Positions 33,935 through 40,226 of a DNA stretch of 40,226 nt are shown here, in pieces (position 1 is the stretch's first letter; each line of letters opens with the position of its first letter). Source of the DNA: Lachnospiraceae bacterium UBA3641 (GTDB taxonomy: Bacteria; Bacillota; Clostridia; Lachnospirales; Lachnospiraceae); assembly GCA_002373875.1 (NCBI GenBank), contig DFKQ01000070.1, positions 1 through 40,226 of the forward strand, given 5' to 3'. A program made the position numbers and the translations under genes. The notes below the pieces were generated by a model. That model did no database searches and was not told the DNA's origin. It was given only the letters and a program-made list of their open reading frames with translations.

Positions 33935-34732
33935 ATGAGATTATGTTCAATAGCCAGCGGCAGCAGCGGTAACTGCATATACGTCGGCTCAGACAACACG
34001 CATCTGTGTGTGGATGCGGGAATAAGCGGTAAGAAGATCGAGGAAGGGCTTAACCGGATAGGGATCAAGCCGGAGGAATTAAACGGCATCCTTATAACGC
34101 ATGAGCATTCGGATCATGTGGCGGGGCTGGGAGTCATGTCAAGGCGGTACGGTATACCCATGTACGGGACGCATGGCACCATCGAAGCCATAAGGAACAT
34201 GAAGTGTCTGGGCAGGATACCTGAGGGCCTCTTTAAGGAGATCGAGGCTGACAAGGCATTTACGGTAAACGATCTTAAGGTCAATCCGGTCAGGATAAGC
34301 CATGATGCTGCCGATCCGGTTGCGTACAGGATAGCTAAGGGCGATAAATCAGTCGGAGTCCTGTCCGATCTTGGTAAATACACGGATTATATAGTTGACA
34401 GCTTCTACGGGGTGGATGCCCTGCTGCTTGAGGCCAATCATGATGTCAATATGCTCCAGGTGGGCAAGTACCCTTATCAGCTTAAGTGCAGGATTCTTTC
34501 CGATAAGGGGCATCTGTCAAATGAAACATCCGGAAGGCTTTTATCAAGGCTCTTACATGATAAGTTAAAAACCGTCTTCCTCGGCCACCTGAGCAAGGAG
34601 AATAATCTGGCGGAGCTTGCCTACGAAACTGTCCGTCTTGAAGTACTTATGAGCGATAATGAATACAAACCGGATGATTTCAGGATAAGAGTAGCATCGA
34701 GAGATATGGTAAGTGAAGCAGTGGCTGTATAA
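33935..34732 (+). CDS. MBL-fold metallo-hydrolase (WalJ/YycJ-like)
   Basis: The 265-residue protein is a metallo-beta-lactamase-fold hydrolase of the YycJ/WalJ type. It starts MRLCSIASGSSGNCIYVGS, has the metal motif THEHSDH (55-61), and continues with a second His region ISHDAADPV, a GVLSDLGKYTD strand-turn and LLLEANHDVNML. A late H in FLGHLSKENN completes the set. YycJ proteins are thought to be DNA/RNA-processing or repair exonucleases linked to the WalRK locus; here the Wal genes are absent. AAAGGGGAG precedes the ATG. The TAA stop lies inside the 7-bp direct repeat flanking a palindromic insertion, and because that repeat is duplicated, the stop is preserved. Confidence 0.88.
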   Translation: MRLCSIASGSSGNCIYVGSDNTHLCVDAGISGKKIEEGLNRIGIKPEELNGILITHEHSDHVAGLGVMSRRYGIPMYGTHGTIEAIRNMKCLGRIPEGLFKEIEADKAFTVNDLKVNPVRISHDAADPVAYRIAKGDKSVGVLSDLGKYTDYIVDSFYGVDALLLEANHDVNMLQVGKYPYQLKCRILSDKGHLSNETSGRLLSRLLHDKLKTVFLGHLSKENNLAELAYETVRLEVLMSDNEYKPDDFRIRVASRDMVSEAVAV

Positions 34733-34735
34733 ATC

Positions 34736-34770
34736 TATAGTAAACGAAATAAATAATTTCGTTTACTATA
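34736..34770. mobile_element. 35-bp perfect palindromic element, copy 1, with 7-bp target-site-like duplication
   Basis: The arms TATAGTAAACGAAAT (34736-34750) and ATTTCGTTTACTATA (34756-34770) are perfect reverse complements around a five-base centre, AAATA. Identical 7-bp direct repeats, ATAAATC, sit immediately outside at 34729-34735 and 34771-34777. Removing the element plus one repeat would restore a simple join downstream of the MBL gene. No T-run follows, so a terminator role is not favoured. An identical 35-bp copy in the same orientation lies at 40192-40226. Both copies and the flanking repeats are read directly from sequence; insertion is an inference. Confidence 0.85.
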
Positions 34771-34812
34771 ATAAATCGATTTAAGAAGTAATAAGTACCC
34801 GGGAGGAGAATT

Positions 34813-35085
34813 ATGAAGAAAACAATCATAACGGTAGTGGGCAAGGACACGGTTGGGATAATTGCCAAGGTATGTACCTATCTTGCGAACAACAGGATAA
34901 ACATACTTGATATATCCCAGACCATAGTTCAGGATTATTTCAACATGATGATGATCGTTGATATGAACGATTCAAGCAAGCCCTTCGGAGATATTTCCGA
35001 TGAGCTGGCCCAGATAGGAGAGGAGATAGGTGTTGTTATAAGATGCCAGAGGGAGGAAATATTCAACAGCATGCATCGTGTATGA
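34813..35085 (+). CDS. ACT-domain protein (UPF0237 family)
   Basis: The 90-residue protein is a single ACT domain: KTIITVVGKDTVGIIAKVCT, LANNRINILDISQTIV, and FNMMMIVDMND, with no fused enzyme. ACT domains bind amino acids or other small molecules and regulate partners. In many Firmicutes this small gene precedes a UPF0210 gene, as here (70 bp upstream), suggesting that the two work together. The ribosome site GGGAGGAG is strong. The palindromic element lies 42 bp before its start, and the element's right end creates a TATAAT sequence, so it could influence transcription of this pair. Confidence 0.9.
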   Translation: MKKTIITVVGKDTVGIIAKVCTYLANNRINILDISQTIVQDYFNMMMIVDMNDSSKPFGDISDELAQIGEEIGVVIRCQREEIFNSMHRV

Positions 35086-35154
35086 TGGTAAGCCTCTCAG
35101 TGATGAAGGTTTTTGAAATAAGAAATAAGACGGTTAAAAGGAAAACAGCGGGAT

Positions 35155-36519
35155 ATGATAAATATATTTGAAGTGAACGAGACAAATGCAATGATCGAAA
35201 AGGAAAACCTTGACGTAAGGACCATTACGATGGGAATAAGCCTGATCGACTGCATGAGTGATGATCCGGATAAGCTGCGGAAGAATATATACGATAAGAT
35301 AACGGATAAGGCTAAGGATCTTGTCTCTGTCGGTAAGGACATAGAGAAGGAATACGGCATACCGATCGTTAATAAGAGGATATCCGTAACACCCATAGGT
35401 CTTGTGGGTGCTTCGGCCTGCAGGAGCGAGGATGATTTCGTTAAGATCGCCATGACTTTGGATGAGGCGGCCAAGAATGTGGGAGTGAACCTGCTCGGCG
35501 GTTATTCGGCTCTTGTATCCAAGGGTATGACTCCTGCCGAGGAGATGCTTATAAGGTCCATACCGAGAGCACTGGCCGAAACGGATCGTGTGAACAGCTC
35601 AGTGAATCTGGGTTCGACCAAAACCGGGATAAACATGGATGCTGTCCGCCTTATGGGACATATAATCAAGGAGACGGCTGAGAAGAGCGCCGGCACGGAT
35701 TCACTGGGACCGGCCAAGCTTGTGGTCTTCTGTAACGCGCCGGATGATAACCCCTTTATGGCCGGAGCCTTCCATGGAGTAACGGAGGCGGATGCCATAA
35801 TAAATGTCGGCGTCAGCGGACCGGGTGTGGTCAAGAACGCCATAAGTAAGGTAAGAGGCCAGTCGTTTGAGGTCTTGTGTGAGACGATCAAGAAGACTGC
35901 CTTCAAGGTAACCCGTGTGGGGCAGCTTGTTGCGGGTGAGGCATCTAAGAGGCTGAAGGTTCCCTTCGGTATTGTCGATCTCTCCCTTGCGCCCACACCG
36001 GCAGTCGGTGATTCGGTAGCCGATATATTGTGCGAGATAGGGCTTGAACACGCAGGCGCACCCGGAACAACGGCTGCACTTGCCCTCCTTAACGATCAGG
36101 TTAAGAAGGGAGGCCTTATGGCTTCATCATATGTTGGCGGATTATCAGGAGCCTTTATTCCGGTAAGTGAGGATCAGGGAATGATAGATGCCGCGGAAGC
36201 GGGAGCCTTAACGCTTGAGAAGCTGGAAGCCATGACATGTGTATGTTCGGTGGGACTTGATATGATAGCGATCCCCGGTGATACGCCCGAATCGACCATC
36301 TCCGGGATAATAGCGGATGAAATGGCGATAGGAATGATAAATCAGAAAACAACTGCGGTAAGGCTTATACCCGCCATCGGCAAAGGAGTGGGGGACAGGA
36401 TCGAATTCGGCGGACTCTTCGGATATGCACCGGTAATGCCTGTTAACAAGTTCTCCTGTGAAGCCTTTATAAACAGGGGAGGCCGTATACCGGCTCCCGT
36501 CCACAGCTTTAAGAACTGA
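35155..36519 (+). CDS. UPF0210 (PFL/DUF711 family) protein
   Basis: The 454-residue protein matches the UPF0210 family: MINIFEVNETNAMIEKENLD, VRTITMGISLIDCMSDDPDK, GGYSALVSKGMTPAEEMLI, FHGVTEADAIINVGVSGPGV, and VDLSLAPTPAVGDSVADIL. The biochemical activity is not known; structural comparisons group it loosely with glycyl-radical-type folds. The pairing with the ACT-domain gene is conserved. The last 11 bp overlap the 3' end of the convergent tmcAL gene. The most likely transcription stop is the hairpin at 36587-36613, about 70 bp past its stop codon. Confidence 0.92.
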   Translation: MINIFEVNETNAMIEKENLDVRTITMGISLIDCMSDDPDKLRKNIYDKITDKAKDLVSVGKDIEKEYGIPIVNKRISVTPIGLVGASACRSEDDFVKIAMTLDEAAKNVGVNLLGGYSALVSKGMTPAEEMLIRSIPRALAETDRVNSSVNLGSTKTGINMDAVRLMGHIIKETAEKSAGTDSLGPAKLVVFCNAPDDNPFMAGAFHGVTEADAIINVGVSGPGVVKNAISKVRGQSFEVLCETIKKTAFKVTRVGQLVAGEASKRLKVPFGIVDLSLAPTPAVGDSVADILCEIGLEHAGAPGTTAALALLNDQVKKGGLMASSYVGGLSGAFIPVSEDQGMIDAAEAGALTLEKLEAMTCVCSVGLDMIAIPGDTPESTISGIIADEMAIGMINQKTTAVRLIPAIGKGVGDRIEFGGLFGYAPVMPVNKFSCEAFINRGGRIPAPVHSFKN

Positions 36520-37792
36520 AGCAGTATCCTAAAGAACCGTCCGTCCGCAGAATGATGGGGGATCTTTCGTATTCGCAGATAAAGGGCCGCTTGCGCGAAG
36601 CGCAGGCGGTTTTATTATACAGATCGTCCGCTTTTATCCCCTCGTTAAACATTCGCAGTCCGGGGGGAGCAAGCAGGGCTTCGGCATCGGCATTTTTGGA
36701 AATAATGGGAACATGAGCTTTCTTTTTCATCATGTGCAGAAGGTCGGAAGCGTCCTTCTTAAATCCCAGTGGCTTAATATAATAATTGTACCCGTCCTGT
36801 AAGTATTCATCAACATCCCTCTTTCTTACCCCCAGAAGTATATGCAATAAGGCACGATTGATCCTTGAACGGTTCAGATCCTTGCTCTTTAGTTTGTCAC
36901 ACAGTCCGGAAAATGAAGAGGCATGCAGGTATTTCTTTATGATCCTGCCCGCAAGAGCGGGAGAAACATCCAGATAAGAAGTGAGCACTTTAATTGAGTC
37001 AGATACCGGATTGCCTTCGCATATCTGCTGAAGCCTGTAAAAGAGCAGGAGGGAAAAGTCATCCTCTGAGAGCGGGGGGTAAAGCTTAAGATATTCAAGG
37101 AGTGAGGCCTTTATCTCATCCGGCATCCGGTCGCCTGAAATATTATGTAAACCATCGGGACCGTTCAGCAGGTCCCTTCTTATGGCACTTGAGGACAGAG
37201 CTCCACTTGAATCATCATGGTAAGCCGCTCCGACACGCTTAAGGGTGTGGAATCCGCAGGAAGGTGCAAGCTCTTTAGCTGCCCTTATATAAGCGATCCC
37301 CAGAAGATTATTGGGGGTGTTGGTAAGCTCTTTGATGTTCCCGGGAAGATCGAGGATACTGTTTATGGCATGGGAATAACTGACTCCCTCTGCCAGAAGC
37401 TCCTTAAGCCGCTGGTCCTGCCCGGCATCTGTCCGGCCGCTAAGGTCGGCCGCTTCCTCAAGGAGTGAGATATCACCGCACTCAGAGCCGAAGGAAATGT
37501 GGTCGGCAAGACCGGTTTTACTAATGAGGGATACTGCTCCCTTTGCAAAGTATTCAAGCGATCCGGTGCAGTAGGGGATGGGGAGTTCAAGAACCAGGTC
37601 TGCACCTGCCATAAGGGCGGACCTTGCGCGTTCGTATTTGGAGATTACGGAAGGGCAGCCCCGCTGCACGTAATTACCTGACATGACAGTAATGATATAA
37701 TCAGCACCGGTATCCTTTCTTGCATTGGCAAGGTGAATGCAGTGTCCCTGATGGATCGGATTGTATTCTGCTATTACCGCCGTAACCTTCAT
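36509..37792 (-). CDS. tmcAL: tRNA(Met) cytidine acetate ligase TmcAL (YlbM family)
   Basis: TmcAL uses ATP and acetate to acetylate the wobble cytidine of elongator tRNA-Met. The 427-residue protein shows the nucleotidyltransferase-like N-terminus AVIAEYNPIHQGHCIHLANA with the HxGH element (H14, H17), the VMSGNYVQRGCP motif, SKYERARSALMAGADLVLEL, and a FGSECGDISLLEEAA stretch. The C-terminal part is helical. About the last 30 residues, after ADDLYNK, pass through a terminator-like hairpin of the opposite strand and overlap the UPF0210 stop. The start is one base after the kinase stop codon upstream on the same strand, with only a weak GCGGTGAT ribosome site, so translation is probably coupled. 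Confidence 0.92.
   Translation of the reverse strand: MKVTAVIAEYNPIHQGHCIHLANARKDTGADYIITVMSGNYVQRGCPSVISKYERARSALMAGADLVLELPIPYCTGSLEYFAKGAVSLISKTGLADHISFGSECGDISLLEEAADLSGRTDAGQDQRLKELLAEGVSYSHAINSILDLPGNIKELTNTPNNLLGIAYIRAAKELAPSCGFHTLKRVGAAYHDDSSGALSSSAIRRDLLNGPDGLHNISGDRMPDEIKASLLEYLKLYPPLSEDDFSLLLFYRLQQICEGNPVSDSIKVLTSYLDVSPALAGRIIKKYLHASSFSGLCDKLKSKDLNRSRINRALLHILLGVRKRDVDEYLQDGYNYYIKPLGFKKDASDLLHMMKKKAHVPIISKNADAEALLAPPGLRMFNEGIKADDLYNKTACASRKRPFICEYERSPIILRTDGSLGYCFSS
36587..36613 (+). terminator. Rho-independent terminator for the ACT-UPF0210 unit, inside the tmcAL coding sequence
   Basis: On the + strand CCGCTTGCGC (36587-36596), loop GAA (36597-36599) and GCGCAGGCGG (36600-36609) form a ten-pair GC-rich stem with one T-G wobble. 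TTTTATTAT follows directly. This is a good intrinsic terminator about 70 bp after the UPF0210 stop. It falls within the last 40 codons of tmcAL on the other strand. The reverse reading has a weaker tail (CCCTTTATC), so it should mostly act on + strand transcripts. Confidence 0.75.
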
Positions 37793-37793
37793 A

Positions 37794-39995
37794 TCACCGC
37801 TTAACCTTGTCCTTAGGGAGGTGTTTAAGAAGCATCTCTTCGAGATGTTTGGGGTTAATGGGCTTGGTTATATAATCGGAGAAGCCAAGCCTCTTGTATT
37901 CTTCATCCATTCCGCTTATTGCATTGGCAGTGAGCATTATAACGGGAGTATCGGTATTCCTGCCCTCTACCGAGATGATACTGAAGGTTTCAATGCCGTC
38001 CTTTTCCGGCATACGGTGGTCGAGGAATATAAGATCGTATTTCCTGCGCAGACACAGTTCAATGGCATCATCGCCGCTCATTGCCTTGTCTATCTTAGCC
38101 TCGGTGGGCTTAAGAAGGCCTTCAACGACCATCAGGTTTACGGAAATATCGTCCACAACCAGTATACGTGCGTCGGGAGCCTTAAAGCTTTCCTTGGTTT
38201 CCTGCCTGTTAAGTGACTGGGGATTGGCAAGGGGGCCGATGGGAGCGTGATTGACAACCTTCTGAGGCAGGATGACGGTAAACCGGCTTCCCTTCCCGAC
38301 CTCGCTTCTGACATGGATATCACCCTCCATAAGATTACACAGATCCTTGGTGATGGCAAGGCCCAGGCCCGTGCCCTGAATGGATGCGTTCCTTATCTCA
38401 TTGACCCTCTTGAAGGAGTCAAAGAGATAAGGCAGATCGGATTCGTCAATACCTATACCCGTATCGGATATGTCAACTATAAGGTCTATCGTATCCCGAC
38501 CCGTGGTGTCGTAGGTCATGTCCAGAGTCACTCCTCCTTCATCGGTGTACTTTATGGCATTGGATACAATATTGGTCAGTATCTGGCCTATCAGCTTGGG
38601 GTCGCCGTATAGGCTGGAAGGAAGGGTCTCATCGCATATGATATGAATATACAGATCCTTCTTGCGTGCAGCCTGGGCGAAGAAGTAGTAGCAGTCCCTG
38701 AGTATCTTATAGGGATCGTATTCCTGAGGATTTATCTCAGTGCGTCCGGCCTCGATCTTGGAAAAGTCAAGCACGTCATTTATGAGTCCCAGCAGGGTCT
38801 CTCCGGCTATGCTTATGTTTGTGGCGTACTCCCTAAGCTGTTCGTCCTTTGTTGCCCTGAGTATAAGCTCGTTCATTCCCAGTATTGAATTTAAGGGAGT
38901 GCGTATCTCATGGGACATATTGGCAAGGAAAGTTGACTTGGCCTTATTGGCCTTGTCGGCATTGTTTCTTGCATCATTCAGTTCCTTAAGGTAACGCACT
39001 TCCTCGGTGGTATCCTCTATAAGGAAGGAGGCACCTATCGGACGGCCCTTGTTATCCGTCATGGAGTTATATTTGATCCTGTAGTAATTCATGATAAGGT
39101 TTTTGCTCTGTTTAATGTAATCGACCGTCGTATTGCCCTTCTTTACTTCCTTCATCACATCAGCGAGGGGCTCGTTGTCAAGCCTGAAGTCCTTGAGATG
39201 TTCGTGGAAATGGTTCTTGCAGAAGGCGTTGGCATAAATACAGTTGTTGTTTACATCAAGGAGGATAAGCCCCTCGTTCATGTCATCAACAGCACGTCCG
39301 ATCGAGAGAATCATAAGGCTCCTTGGCACGAAGGTCCTTACTGAAAAACATATAAGAGCTCCCGCGGCGGCATAGAAGACGACCGATGCATCCAGAAGAA
39401 GCGAAAATGCCATATATACGATGTTTAAAACAACTACCAGCAGGAGAACGGAAAGGATCATTATATATTTGAGCCGGTAAATGCTGTGACTTTTCCTTAT
39501 ACGGTAAATAATGAAGATAAGAACCATTAATACGGCAAGATAATCTATTGCCAGATGAATATAATAGAAGATATTAAAACCTGTCTGGTAAAATACCGTA
39601 CCGGCAACGGAGTCGTTCCTGTAGATATAGAATTCGTGCTTAAAAAAGAGATTAAGTGCTATGGATAAAGAGTCAAGCCCCATCAGGAAGCCGGCAGGGA
39701 CCTTGAGCTTATTCCTGGCATCCGTATGCTCGGTGTAGGATAGACAGAAGCCTGACAGGAAGACGATTATCCAGTCTATGGCAATGAAGTAAATGCAGTA
39801 GGCGATCTCGGCGGATGTTTCATTGTAGGCAAGGGCGACCATGATATTACCCAGAATGGCGAATATCGCATAGATCATGGCCTTCTTAAGCGAGGTACCA
39901 TAGGATTCCTTTATCTTATTTATCTGATGTATTGTAAGAAATATGCAGACGATCGCTATAATGTCGACAAGCACATATGCTATTTTAATGTTCAT
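37794..39995 (-). CDS. Hybrid sensor histidine kinase / response regulator with 7TM-type N-terminus
   Basis: The 733-residue protein has an N-terminal region with about seven hydrophobic segments (residues 4-222; histidine-kinase 7TM-like). A PAS-like domain (about 230-335) comes next. HisKA follows with FLANMSHEIRTPLNSILGMN, in which H362 is the phosphorylated residue. The ATPase has N-box ILTNIVSNAIKYTDEGG, DTGIGID (511-517) and GTGLGLAI (541-548). A C-terminal receiver (610-733) has D615/D616 and phospho-acceptor D659 in FLDHRMPEKDG. It is a complete phosphorelay protein with no separate output regulator beside it. The signal is unknown. A CGGAG ribosome site precedes ATG 39995. It is transcribed ahead of tmcAL. 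Confidence 0.92.
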   Translation of the reverse strand: MNIKIAYVLVDIIAIVCIFLTIHQINKIKESYGTSLKKAMIYAIFAILGNIMVALAYNETSAEIAYCIYFIAIDWIIVFLSGFCLSYTEHTDARNKLKVPAGFLMGLDSLSIALNLFFKHEFYIYRNDSVAGTVFYQTGFNIFYYIHLAIDYLAVLMVLIFIIYRIRKSHSIYRLKYIMILSVLLLVVVLNIVYMAFSLLLDASVVFYAAAGALICFSVRTFVPRSLMILSIGRAVDDMNEGLILLDVNNNCIYANAFCKNHFHEHLKDFRLDNEPLADVMKEVKKGNTTVDYIKQSKNLIMNYYRIKYNSMTDNKGRPIGASFLIEDTTEEVRYLKELNDARNNADKANKAKSTFLANMSHEIRTPLNSILGMNELILRATKDEQLREYATNISIAGETLLGLINDVLDFSKIEAGRTEINPQEYDPYKILRDCYYFFAQAARKKDLYIHIICDETLPSSLYGDPKLIGQILTNIVSNAIKYTDEGGVTLDMTYDTTGRDTIDLIVDISDTGIGIDESDLPYLFDSFKRVNEIRNASIQGTGLGLAITKDLCNLMEGDIHVRSEVGKGSRFTVILPQKVVNHAPIGPLANPQSLNRQETKESFKAPDARILVVDDISVNLMVVEGLLKPTEAKIDKAMSGDDAIELCLRRKYDLIFLDHRMPEKDGIETFSIISVEGRNTDTPVIMLTANAISGMDEEYKRLGFSDYITKPINPKHLEEMLLKHLPKDKVKR

Positions 39996-40027
39996 CTCAT
40001 GCTCCGGTGGACTGTTATTTATATATG

Positions 40028-40033
40028 ATTATA
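40028..40033 (-). promoter_or_regulatory. Candidate -10 element for the hybrid kinase gene
   Basis: On the - strand a perfect TATAAT (ATTATA on + at 40028-40033) lies about 33 bp before the kinase start codon in an AT-rich leader. I could not find a good -35 at 17-18 bp, so this is a weak call that would need an activator or an extended context. Confidence 0.3.
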
Positions 40034-40145
40034 TCCTATATTTAACCAAACCGCCACATAACTATTTCAAAGTCTTTAAGTTAATGTGCTGTATGGGATA
40101 GTTAGTAATGTACTTGATTTTGCACAAAAAAAGTATGTATTTTAC

Positions 40146-40174
40146 TTGTATACATGTGAAAATTGAATTATCAT
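40146..40174 (+). promoter_or_regulatory. Candidate + strand promoter pointing out of the window
   Basis: TTGTAT (40146-40151) and TATCAT (40169-40174) are exactly 17 bp apart, each matching consensus at four or five of six bases. GTGGAGGAAT, which looks like a ribosome-binding site, follows at 40182-40191. The second palindromic copy begins right after it. A gene divergent from the kinase would therefore be expected just beyond the window, with the palindrome placed between its ribosome-site-like sequence and whatever comes next. Confidence 0.4.
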
Positions 40175-40191
40175 AATCATTGTGGAGGAAT

Positions 40192-40226
40192 TATAGTAAA
40201 CGAAATAAATAATTTCGTTTACTATA
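40192..40226. mobile_element. 35-bp perfect palindromic element, copy 2, ending at the window edge
   Basis: This copy is identical to copy 1 at all 35 positions, including the AAATA centre and its orientation: arms 40192-40206 and 40212-40226. The left flank is GAGGAAT (40185-40191), unrelated to the ATAAATC flank of copy 1, so only the 35 bp are shared. The right flank is outside the window. It lies about 195 bp upstream of the hybrid kinase start. Confidence 0.85.

Noticed and set aside
34736..34777. Palindrome copy 1 read as a simple terminator for the MBL gene
   Set aside because: The stem is AT-rich, no T-run follows, an identical copy occurs upstream of another gene, and a perfect 7-bp direct repeat flanks it; insertion explains more of what is seen.

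Overview
The window reads as chromosome from a motile, Gram-positive anaerobe of the Clostridia, most likely Lachnospiraceae (Butyrivibrio/Roseburia-like). I infer this from gene order and protein character: a flhB-flhA-flhF-flhG-pilZ-cheB-cheA-cheW-cheC-cheD-sigma run, FapA and DUF6115-type proteins beside it, paired DegV genes, and a pyrH-frr-uppS-cdsA-dxr-rseP block. No database search was possible. There is no phage, plasmid, CRISPR, rRNA or tRNA signal; apart from one short palindromic element the content is core chromosome.

Layout. (1) 1-14885, + strand: the downstream end of a large flagellar/chemotaxis operon. It holds the export gate (FlhB C-terminus, FlhA), the number/placement GTPase-ATPase pair FlhF-FlhG, a PilZ flagellar brake, the chemotaxis core (CheB, CheA, CheW, CheC, CheD), a FliA/WhiG-type sigma factor, FapA, and several small poorly known membrane or coiled-coil proteins. 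Genes overlap or sit a few bases apart, which implies co-transcription. (2) 14887-16677: two tandem DegV fatty-acid-binding proteins, closed by a bidirectional terminator. (3) 16746-17312, - strand: a secreted or anchored CAP-domain protein, divergent from a CPBP-family membrane protease gene across a 297-bp promoter region. (4) 17610-20629: CPBP protein, membrane-anchored polysaccharide deacetylase, and a bactofilin with a long acidic N-terminus (cell envelope and shape). (5) 20636-25820: pyrH, frr, uppS, cdsA, dxr and rseP (nucleotide, ribosome recycling, isoprenoid/phospholipid and regulated proteolysis functions). (6) 25824-34732: a large DUF2298 membrane protein, a zinc-finger anti-sigma-like protein, polA, coaE, a long FtsA-like ATPase and a WalJ/YycJ-like metallo-hydrolase. 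(7) 34813-36519: ACT-domain protein and UPF0210 protein. (8) 36509-39995, - strand: a hybrid histidine kinase followed by tmcAL, convergent with and overlapping the UPF0210 gene.

The most unusual signal is a 35-bp perfect palindrome (15-bp arms, 5-nt centre AAATA) present as two identical copies, 34736-34770 and 40192-40226. The first copy is flanked by a perfect 7-bp direct repeat, ATAAATC, which overlaps the stop codon of the preceding gene. That is the signature of an insertion with target-site duplication. The second copy ends exactly at the last base of the window, so its right flank cannot be read; if the same process made it, the next bases should be GAGGAAT. This looks like a miniature mobile palindromic element or the collapsed ends of a larger one. 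Other points worth a look are a terminator hairpin embedded in the tmcAL reading frame, repeated beta-rich modules in the tail of the FtsA-like protein, a 27-bp tandem duplication at the start of the CPBP gene, and an anti-sigma-like zinc-finger gene with no sigma partner beside it.
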